Assembly (NCBI GenBank): GCA_026014585.1 | Contig: JAOZIA010000013.1 | Span: 1-64,000 of the forward strand | Direction of reading: 5' to 3' | Length of the DNA stretch: 64,000 nt | Origin: Candidatus Bathyarchaeota archaeon | GTDB taxonomy: Archaea; Thermoproteota; Bathyarchaeia; Bathyarchaeales; Bathycorpusculaceae | Part shown: one piece after another, positions 58,071 through 64,000 of the stretch | Layout: the number at the start of each line of letters is the position of its first letter | Position numbering within the stretch: position 1 is the first letter of the stretch | Notes under the pieces: model-generated | The model's input: the letters and a program-made list of their open reading frames with translations, nothing else | Told to the model about the DNA's origin: nothing | The model's database searches: none | Translations under genes and position numbers: made by a program

Positions 58071-59683
58071 GTCTGCGTCTCCTGGGGAGGATGAATTAAG
58101 TCAGCACCTATCTTTTGGCGGTAAGTATCGATTGCATTTGTGAACTCCACGTAGTTTTGGGTACCGCTTGAAAGCAACTCTTCTAGGAAGTTTTGTCTTT
58201 GGCGTATTTCATTGAGGATGTCTTCTTGGTTTTTGCCGGTTAGACGTTTGAGTTTTTCAAACACTCTTTTCATCGGCTGGGTTTTTTCCATCCTGTCGGT
58301 TTGAGAGTTCCAAGTGTAGAGTGGACTGCAAACGGCTTTCTGGTTTTCCACGTCTACCTCTTTTATTTCAGAGAGCGAAACACATCGCCTTACTTCTTTG
58401 TGACCAGACTGGACTAGGGATTGTACCAGTACAAGGTCGAGAGGAAGAATCATGGCAGGAGGCACAGAAATTGGGGGGTTAAAGAGACGTATGAATACTT
58501 CATCCACACTGCCCGCGTGGATTGTGGAAAACACGATGTGCCCAGTGTTCATAGCTTGGAATAAAATGCTGGCTTCTTCACCTCTGACTTCGCCGACAAG
58601 CAGGTATTCAGGTCTAAGTCTTAGGGCTCTTTTTAGCAGAAACATTTCATCGATTCCTGAGGTTAACCCAGCAATTTTTTTGTCTTGACGGGTTACGAGG
58701 GGAACCCAGTTATCGTGCATGAGGCGAAGTTCACGGGTGTCTTCTATACTTACGATTCTGCGGTTTTTGGGGATAAACAAGCTTAGAGCGTTTAGGGTAG
58801 TTGTCTTTCCAGATGCAGTTCCCCCAATGACTAAGATGTTTATTTTGTGTTCAATAAGATACCATACTAAACCCATCAACTCCGAGTTGAACGTACCAAG
58901 CCTGATGAGATCAGTTGGGGAAAACGGGTTTAGGCGGATTTTGCGGATTCCAAAAGAACTGCCGCGGTCGCTGATTTCGTTTCTCCAAAACGCGGTGAGA
59001 CGTGACCCATCTTTTAGGGAAGCTTCCGCCACGGGTTCGCCGATGCAGATGTGTCTGTTCGCGAGCTCGGCTAGGTGTGAGGTGAAATCGTCTAGGTTGT
59101 TTTCGCTGTAGGTTATGTTTGTGGGCATAAAGCCGTATTCGATGTGATAAACATATACGGGCAGGTTTGGTCCATTGCAGGTGATTTCCTCAATTAAAGA
59201 GTCTTTGTAGAGGGGGTCTATGCTGTCGTAGCCGAGGCTTTTTCTTTTCAGGAAGTAGGAAAGTTTTGCTTCTTGAATTTTGTTAACTTTTAAGTACGCG
59301 TGTATGATGCTTGCGGCTTCACTGTTAAACACTTTTTCAGGGTCTTGCTCGGTTAAGCTAAGCCGGTCAACCAGCCTGTTGTAGACACGGTTTAAAACAT
59401 CATATTCTGAAGAGGACAATGTTGGCGTGATAATGTTGTAGACGTAATCAATTTTTTCCCTGGTTATTGCCACGGCAGCAAAGGGTTTTTCCAGCCAGTA
59501 CCAAGTCGCGATTTCCGCTGGAACAGGAGGATTTCCAGTGGATAAGTTGGATATTTTGTGTTCTATTTCTTGGGATAAGTCTGTTTGAAAATCTGGTACA
59601 GGAACCTTTTTGCTTTTAGCTTTCTTAGAATCAGCGGAATTGACGACTGGCTTTTTACTTTTTTTTGGAGAGATTAACTTCAT
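58067..59683 (-). CDS. archaeal type IV pilus/secretion ATPase (ArlI/GspE-like)
   Basis: 538 residues. Lysine-rich N-terminus, then the N-domain and a RecA-like core: Walker A GGTASGKTTTLNAL (287-300), Asp box SIEDTREL, Walker B YLLVGEVRGEEA (360-371) and His box GHIVFSTIHAGS (381-392). It powers pilus assembly. No arlF, arlG or arlH lies nearby, so this is a pilus rather than an archaellum. Confidence 0.9.
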   Translation of the reverse strand: MKLISPKKSKKPVVNSADSKKAKSKKVPVPDFQTDLSQEIEHKISNLSTGNPPVPAEIATWYWLEKPFAAVAITREKIDYVYNIITPTLSSSEYDVLNRVYNRLVDRLSLTEQDPEKVFNSEAASIIHAYLKVNKIQEAKLSYFLKRKSLGYDSIDPLYKDSLIEEITCNGPNLPVYVYHIEYGFMPTNITYSENNLDDFTSHLAELANRHICIGEPVAEASLKDGSRLTAFWRNEISDRGSSFGIRKIRLNPFSPTDLIRLGTFNSELMGLVWYLIEHKINILVIGGTASGKTTTLNALSLFIPKNRRIVSIEDTRELRLMHDNWVPLVTRQDKKIAGLTSGIDEMFLLKRALRLRPEYLLVGEVRGEEASILFQAMNTGHIVFSTIHAGSVDEVFIRLFNPPISVPPAMILPLDLVLVQSLVQSGHKEVRRCVSLSEIKEVDVENQKAVCSPLYTWNSQTDRMEKTQPMKRVFEKLKRLTGKNQEDILNEIRQRQNFLEELLSSGTQNYVEFTNAIDTYRQKIGADLIHPPQETQT

Positions 59684-59738
59684 TAGAGATTACCCATTCA
59701 CGCGTTTTTTGTAACCGATGTCTTCTCTTCAAGCAAAA

Positions 59739-59783
59739 TTTGGCTGTTTAGCCAAAATCTTGCACCATCCAATTTTGTGCAAG
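59739..59783 (-). promoter_or_regulatory. two adjacent stem-loops in the pilus ATPase leader
   Basis: TTTGGCT (59739-59745) pairs with AGCCAAA (59750-59756) over a 4-base loop; CTTGCAC (59759-59765) pairs with GTGCAAG (59777-59783) over an 11-base loop. They lie between the predicted transcription start (about 59824) and the ATG at 59683, so both would be in the mRNA leader. Confidence 0.45.
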
Positions 59784-59844
59784 CAAAGACGAAGAGTCCT
59801 TGCTGCTGGCAGTCATTTGCCCAGTTCGGAAAGATTCAGTCATA

Positions 59845-59869
59845 AGCTTTTATAAACCTTAGTTTAACA
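59845..59869 (-). promoter_or_regulatory. promoter of pilus ATPase operon
   Basis: Minus-strand TGTTAAAC, then taag, then GTTTATAAAAGC, read 5' to 3'. The TATA part is near-identical to that of cbiM, and the upstream TGTTRAAC box recurs before the pilin gene at 61561. Confidence 0.55.
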
Positions 59870-60005
59870 AAAAGTAATGTGAGGTTGATTAACTAAGAAT
59901 TAACTATTATCCGTTCTGCACAAAAAAAGCTGTAGCTGAAAAAATTACGTGTACAAGAGTAAAATTCACAAAAAAAATGGGGGAGGGTTAAATACGGAAA
60001 GGTGT

Positions 60006-60545
60006 TTAACTTGATACTGTTACGGTTGTAGCAGTCACAGGCTGACTGTTCATGCTTATTTCAACGATGAATTGGTAACCTGCTTCTACCTGCTGCATCA
60101 TGAAACCGTATTCAAAGCAATAGTCAAGATTCAGCACCAGAGTTTCACCAGGGCCAAATTCACCGCCGTGACCAGCTGAATCCACAGGGTGTGGATGTTC
60201 TTTCACAGCGTAATAGAAGTTACGGTATGGGTCTTCGTTTTCAGAGTCTAGATTTTGATTTATGTCCACGACATATTTTTGTCCTGCATATGCACCTGAA
60301 GTGATGTATGTTGATAAGGCAATCACTTGTGTGTTCACTGTGTCACCGCCGACGTTTGTGATTCTTAATTCGTTTTCACCAAGAGAAGCGGTTCCCTGAA
60401 GTTGCAGTTGCAGTGGTTTCTGTGCTATCGTTGCTTGAGGTACTGTTGAGGCAAGAGCCACGCCGAGAATGACAACGAGTGCGACGAGTAATGCTGTTGC
60501 AACTATTGTTGATACACCTTTATTATTTCTAAGTATGCGTTTCAT
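60006..60545 (-). CDS. type IV pilin-like protein
   Basis: 179 residues from ATG 60545 (agggtgata upstream); a frame to 60578 overlaps the previous gene. Signal NNKGVSTIVATALLVALVVI has the classical KG/VS cleavage site of archaeal pilins. The exported part is a beta domain (NELRITNVGGDTVNTQVIAL, YQFIVEISMN). Follows the 336-residue pilin by 5 nt, so the two are co-transcribed. Confidence 0.82.
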   Translation of the reverse strand: MKRILRNNKGVSTIVATALLVALVVILGVALASTVPQATIAQKPLQLQLQGTASLGENELRITNVGGDTVNTQVIALSTYITSGAYAGQKYVVDINQNLDSENEDPYRNFYYAVKEHPHPVDSAGHGGEFGPGETLVLNLDYCFEYGFMMQQVEAGYQFIVEISMNSQPVTATTVTVSS

Positions 60546-60550
60546 GTTTA

Positions 60551-61561
60551 TCACCCTACTATCACGTCTCCTTGCCAAAGTATCTGACCGTTTCCAGTTG
60601 AAACAATAGCCACCTTTACGACATCACCAGATTTAAGAGAACTCCAGTTGGAGATAACACTGTTAATATCATCTGTTGGGTTTGCAAGATAAGATGTTCC
60701 TATTGCTCTAGCAGTAAGCCCTGGACTCAAAGAGTATTCACCGAAGTTTAGCGCTGGATTAGAAGAGGGGTTACCAGTAGCTATATCCCACAGCCATGGA
60801 GAACAATACTCAGCTACATGCAGAATTATTCCTTGACCATTATCTAAGCCAATAGAGGCATCCCAGACGGATATTGCTGTGCTTACGATCTTGCCTGTGC
60901 TTGTTGATGTCACATTGATTAGCTTATATGTGCTGCCTCCAGTGAGTTCTGGCAAAAGGTATTCGACGTAAACTTCTGGATGCCCAAATACATCATAGAG
61001 AACTGGTGTTGTTCTTCCTGTTGGTACTGCGTCAACCCATGTGGTTCCATCTGTGGTCGCCTGGATAGGCAGAGCTTGCCCTGTTTCCTGATTATTTACT
61101 GCAAGCCAAACGTGTGCTACTGCTGGATCGGAATCGGCAGGATAGGGTACATCTGGGTCTGCCTTAGGAGCGGCAAAGAACTTAGCTCTATCAGCATCAG
61201 ATTTGATTTTCATGTCTTGTGGAAAACTAGATTCCAGATAGAATGTGTTGTTTTCTCCCGGTGTGATTGTTGTTGTTACGCCCTGTGCAGTGAACGTTAG
61301 TTTGAGGTTGGCGGTGTCAACTGGGTCTCCGCTGAGTTGCCTGATTCTCATATCACCATAGAAAAACGAGCCAGCAGCTTTAGAGATAGTTACGTCAAAT
61401 GTTGCTGAAATTGGTTTTTGGCTTGATGTTGTTGGGGTAGTGGTTGAAACTGCGTATCCGACTGCTGCTACGAGTGCGATTGTGATTGCTAGCAGTAGTG
61501 CTACTGCGATTGCAGGTATTAGTGCTTTTTTGCTGTTTCTAAATGTGTTTTTTAGTTTCAT
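60551..61561 (-). CDS. large type IV pilin-like protein
   Basis: 336 residues. RNSKKALIPAIAVALLLAIT is the class III signal and N-helix; the exported part (FFYGDMRIRQLSGDPVDTAN, YVEYLLPELTGGSTYKLINV, DVVKVAIVSTGNGQILWQ) has archaellin/pilin-type beta strands. The start has ggagaag upstream and is preceded by a leader of about 50-60 nt with a hairpin. First gene of a two-pilin transcript ahead of the ATPase operon. Confidence 0.8.
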   Translation of the reverse strand: MKLKNTFRNSKKALIPAIAVALLLAITIALVAAVGYAVSTTTPTTSSQKPISATFDVTISKAAGSFFYGDMRIRQLSGDPVDTANLKLTFTAQGVTTTITPGENNTFYLESSFPQDMKIKSDADRAKFFAAPKADPDVPYPADSDPAVAHVWLAVNNQETGQALPIQATTDGTTWVDAVPTGRTTPVLYDVFGHPEVYVEYLLPELTGGSTYKLINVTSTSTGKIVSTAISVWDASIGLDNGQGIILHVAEYCSPWLWDIATGNPSSNPALNFGEYSLSPGLTARAIGTSYLANPTDDINSVISNWSSLKSGDVVKVAIVSTGNGQILWQGDVIVG

Positions 61562-61583
61562 TTTTTCTTCTCCTCATTTGTGT

Positions 61584-61606
61584 ACGCTGTTTCTTTTTTA
61601 CAGCGT
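61584..61606 (-). promoter_or_regulatory. stem-loop in the pilin mRNA leader
   Basis: ACGCTGT (61584-61590) and ACAGCGT (61600-61606) pair perfectly around a 9-base A-rich (minus-strand) loop, about 10 nt upstream of the ribosome site. May stabilise the mRNA or gate translation of an abundant pilin. Confidence 0.5.
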
Positions 61607-61632
61607 GTTGGTTGGATTATCCACCCTTTCTA

Positions 61633-61664
61633 GTATTTAACCTTTGGTTCAACAAATGTTAACC
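61633..61664 (-). promoter_or_regulatory. promoter of pilin operon with upstream GTT-box
   Basis: Minus-strand GGTTAAATAC (TATA-like) preceded by TGTTGAACC and then GGTTAACA. The arrangement TGTTRAAC-Y-AA-GGTTWAWA matches the pilus ATPase promoter, suggesting joint control. Confidence 0.5.
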
Positions 61665-61792
61665 CAGGTTTAATAAACAAAAGTTGACACCGCAAGCAAC
61701 CCACACTTAAAAGCGCCAAGTCTCCAGACACAAAACTAAACATCTGCAATAAACTCTGCCTTCAAAACAGCCGCAAACTCTTTTCTGGATAA

Positions 61793-62632
61793 TCACTTTT
61801 TCTTTACGGGTTTCACGATAAGTTCTGTGGGGAACATCAGGTCTTTTATTCGGTTGCTACTAGAAAGCATGGGTGTAATCTGAGGCTTGTTTAGAAGTGA
61901 GCTGGTCACTTGGGCTTTGATGTCATAAACGGCTTCGATGTTGTTTTCCGTTAAAACTACTTCAGGAGAGCCAGCCGCAAATATTTTACCGTGTTTTAGC
62001 ATAATCATTTTGTCACAGAAACGACTTGCTAAATTCAAGTCATGCATCGACACTATGACAGAACAATGCTCAGTTTGAGCCAGTTCTTGAAGTATGCAAA
62101 GAATCTCCAGTTGATACTTTATATCAAGTGAACTAGTCGGTTCATCAAGCAGTATAAGTTGAGGTTGCTGAGCCAGTGCTCTTGCAATAACCACTTTCTG
62201 CTGTTCGCCACCACTTAGTTCGGTGAAATGCCGCATAGCCAAATTGCCTATACCCAGAAAATCCAAAATAAGCCCCACTATTTCGTTGTCTTTCTCGCTA
62301 AGACGCCAGTTAATGTAGGGTCTTCGCCCCATCAGCACGATATCAAAAACTGTGAAGGGAAAAGTGCTGTTTGAGCTTTGAGGAACATACCCCACTATTT
62401 TGGACATTTCTTTGAGCTTTATTTTGCTGATGCACCTTTCATCAAGCAACACCGTGTTGTGCTTGGTTTTCAGGATGCCATTTAAGCATTTTAAAAGAGT
62501 GCTTTTCCCAGAACCGTTTGGTCCAACAAGACTCAGCATTTCACCCTGTCCAATAGTAAAATTAACCTCGTTCAGAATAGAAATTGATCCGTAATTGAAA
62601 GATAAACCGTCAACTGTTAACTTCAACCCCAA
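61793..62632 (-). CDS. btuD: corrinoid/siderophore ABC importer ATPase, BtuD/FecE type
   Basis: 279 residues from TTG 62632. Walker A LVGPNGSGKSTLLKCL, Q-loop VGYVPQSSNSTFPFTV, signature ELSGGEQQKVVIARALAQQP, Walker B LILLDEPTSSLD, switch VSMHDLNLASRF. Specificity between vitamin B12 and ferric siderophores cannot be told from the ATPase alone; corrinoid is favoured by the surrounding genes. Confidence 0.85.
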   Translation of the reverse strand: MGLKLTVDGLSFNYGSISILNEVNFTIGQGEMLSLVGPNGSGKSTLLKCLNGILKTKHNTVLLDERCISKIKLKEMSKIVGYVPQSSNSTFPFTVFDIVLMGRRPYINWRLSEKDNEIVGLILDFLGIGNLAMRHFTELSGGEQQKVVIARALAQQPQLILLDEPTSSLDIKYQLEILCILQELAQTEHCSVIVSMHDLNLASRFCDKMIMLKHGKIFAAGSPEVVLTENNIEAVYDIKAQVTSSLLNKPQITPMLSSSNRIKDLMFPTELIVKPVKKK

Positions 62633-63696
62633 CTTCGCCTCCGTCTATTAAGCAACATGTAAATGAAAAAGGGCACACCAAGCAGTGAAGTAATAATTCC
62701 AACGGGAATCTCTGTGGGTGCAATAATTAACCGTGCAATGGTGTCAGAAGACAAAAGCAAAAGGCTGCCCACGAGTACACTGCAAGGTATCAAAAATCGA
62801 TGGTCACTTCCAATTAGCATACGCGAGAGATGGGGTGAAATCAGGCAGATGAAACCGATTACCCCTGTGAACGCAACGATACTAGCCGTTGCCAAAGTAG
62901 CCAGCACCATACATATCGAGAGCACATGTTTTGAATTAACGCCGATACTTTTTGCAACTTCCTCACCTAAACTTAGGACGTTCATGTCCCAAGACATTTT
63001 CGTCATAAGAATTGCTGTAATCACAACAATGGGAAAAACCAAAGCGATGTTTTCCCAGCTTGCAGCAGTTAACCCGCCCATAAGCCAGAACACCACAGCT
63101 CGTAACGCCTCAGGCTCAGGTGACATATACTGAATAAGGGATAACAGAGCAGAAAAAAGGTAGCTCACAGCAACACCTGCCAAAATTACCGTTTCACTAG
63201 TCATAAACCGCAACCTAGCGATACCGTACACGATAACCATTGCCAGTATGCCAAAGATGAAAGCATTTGCGACCACTATGTAGCTGCCGGCAGTAGTAAA
63301 AATGCTCACTCCAAAAACAAGAGCCAACGCAGCACCAAACCCTGCAGCAGCAGAAACACCTAAGATGTATGATGAAACAAGCGGGTTACGAAGTACACCC
63401 TGCAATGTAGCGCCAGATGCAGCAAGTCCAGCGCCGGCGATGATACCCATTATGATGCGGGGTAATCGGATTTCTAAAACGATTGCCTGAGTTGTTTCGG
63501 GTCCAGGATTAATATTAAGGAAGGGAAAAGCTTTGGAAGCAAGAACAGTCATTGCTTCCAGAATTCTAGGAGACCCCGCGCCTAAACTAATAGCAGCAAT
63601 GACCGCTATTATAAGAGCTATAAAAACGAGGAGAAGAGCAAGGACTTTTTTTGCTCTTGATTTAGTGTAGGATTTTTTTATTTCAGCAGCGCTCAT
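62623..63696 (-). CDS. btuC: corrinoid/siderophore ABC importer permease, BtuC/FecCD type
   Basis: 357 residues, about ten transmembrane helices. Family signatures: LEIRLPRIIMGIIAGAGLAA, GATLQGVLRNPLVSSYILGV, AAGFGAALAL, FTGVIGFICLISPHLSRMLIG and AIARLIIAPTEIPVGIITSLLG (read in parts). Start ATGA overlaps the binding-protein gene; the end overlaps the ATPase by 10 nt. Confidence 0.9.
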   Translation of the reverse strand: MSAAEIKKSYTKSRAKKVLALLLVFIALIIAVIAAISLGAGSPRILEAMTVLASKAFPFLNINPGPETTQAIVLEIRLPRIIMGIIAGAGLAASGATLQGVLRNPLVSSYILGVSAAAGFGAALALVFGVSIFTTAGSYIVVANAFIFGILAMVIVYGIARLRFMTSETVILAGVAVSYLFSALLSLIQYMSPEPEALRAVVFWLMGGLTAASWENIALVFPIVVITAILMTKMSWDMNVLSLGEEVAKSIGVNSKHVLSICMVLATLATASIVAFTGVIGFICLISPHLSRMLIGSDHRFLIPCSVLVGSLLLLSSDTIARLIIAPTEIPVGIITSLLGVPFFIYMLLNRRRRSWG

Positions 63697-64000
63697 GGAT
63701 AAGCGTAGACTCCGTGTGGTGTTGTTCCATAGAAGGTCTGCATGTAATCAGCGTAGACAGCAGCAGGATTAATGTCTGAAAACAGGTCTGGATGGAACCA
63801 TGTGGCATAGTACAATAACCCAATTACTTCATGTGCAACAATTATTGTGTCTCTAACGACGTAGACTTTGCCGTTTTGAACAGCAGGCACCTGATTTAAC
63901 CCAGCTCTATTCATCATTTCGTTTTGCAAATACTCAAATGCATCTGGGTCAGAGCCATCCAAGTAAGTTGCCATACGAATTATGATGTCTGGTTTGCGTT
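63693..64000 (-). CDS. btuF: periplasmic-type substrate-binding protein, C-terminal part (runs off the window)
   Basis: The frame is open through the right edge; 101 residues are visible. RKPDIIIRMATYL, QVPAVQNGKVYVVRDTIIV and IGLLYYATWFHPDLFSDI are typical of the C-terminal lobe of BtuF/FhuD-type (cluster A-II) proteins. An ATG at 63974 is internal, not the start. First visible gene of the btuFCD transcript. Confidence 0.8.
   Translation of the reverse strand, partial: RKPDIIIRMATYLDGSDPDAFEYLQNEMMNRAGLNQVPAVQNGKVYVVRDTIIVAHEVIGLLYYATWFHPDLFSDINPAAVYADYMQTFYGTTPHGVYAYP

Larger units (their letters stand above)
59684..60005. other. 322-bp gap upstream of the pilus ATPase gene
   Basis: Contains the pilus promoter (TATA near 59850), an inverted repeat CTTAGTT (59858-59864) / AACTAAG (59891-59897), and two adjacent stem-loops in the expected leader (59739-59783). 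The side near 60000 has a G-run and A-run but no clear gene. Confidence 0.5.

Noticed and set aside
54605-61561. Archaellum operon
   Set aside because: The ATPase and platform resemble ArlI/ArlJ, but arlF, arlG, arlH and typical archaellin pairs are missing, and the subunits look like pilins.

Overview
The window reads as a chromosome segment of an anaerobic archaeon, most likely of the Bathyarchaeia (TACK group). The phylum is an inference. The archaeal character is direct: TATA boxes about 26 nt ahead of leaderless ATG/GTG/TTG starts, class III prepilin signals with an archaeal pilus ATPase and platform, the archaeal type of corrin pathway, Hdr and Mvh-type redox proteins, tungsten-type aldehyde ferredoxin oxidoreductases, and an ADP-forming acyl-CoA synthetase. 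Starts are often TTG or GTG, and tight ATGA/TTGA overlaps mark operons. No rRNA, tRNA, CRISPR array, transposase or integrase was recognised.

Layout. 1-7.7 kb: small exported or membrane proteins, an acyl-CoA synthetase fused to a GNAT acetyltransferase, a membrane-tethered winged-helix protein, and a nitroreductase broken by an in-frame stop. 7.9-13 kb: aldolase, zinc dehydrogenase, intact nitroreductase, PKD surface protein, MsrB and small proteins. 13.2-26.9 kb: a tetrapyrrole divergon. Leftward run hemA-cbiXC-cbiD-cbiE-cbiT-cbiL-cbiF-cbiG-cbiH; rightward run sirC-hemB-hemL-hemC-cobA-hemD. Together they lead from glutamyl-tRNA through uroporphyrinogen III and sirohydrochlorin into the anaerobic cobalt branch; cbiJ is not present. 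27.4-32.4 kb: hdrC-hdrB-mvhG-mvhA, a flavodoxin and a hydrogenase maturation protease. 32.4-37.2 kb: two tandem copies of an aldehyde oxidoreductase plus four-cluster ferredoxin. 37.4-41.4 kb: CBS, GYD, lectin-like surface protein and hydrolase. 41.6-45.9 kb: cobalt importer cbiMNQO with a NicO-type protein, divergent from a winged-helix regulator. 45.9-54.4 kb: a hydrolase, then a leftward run of beta-helix surface protein, cobN, cbiZ and an ABC-2 exporter. 54.6-61.6 kb: type IV pilus genes (ATPase, platform, four pilin-like proteins). 61.8-64 kb: a BtuFCD-type importer running off the right edge.

The unifying theme is corrinoid: precursor synthesis, cobalt uptake, two kinds of chelatase, salvage (CbiZ) and import (BtuFCD) lie within about 50 kb. 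The hydrogenase/Hdr, AOR and ADP-forming synthetase suggest H2- and ferredoxin-linked fermentation of aldehydes and acids, possibly acetogenic.

The least explained signals are: a 49-bp dispersed intergenic repeat in five copies at roughly 12-15 kb intervals; a shared promoter module before the pilin and pilus-ATPase genes with an echo before cbiM; genes lacking a usable canonical start (cbiH, the beta-helix gene); a 26-codon ORF in the hemA/sirC divergent promoter; and the beta-helix/cobN/cbiZ/ABC-2 gene run.
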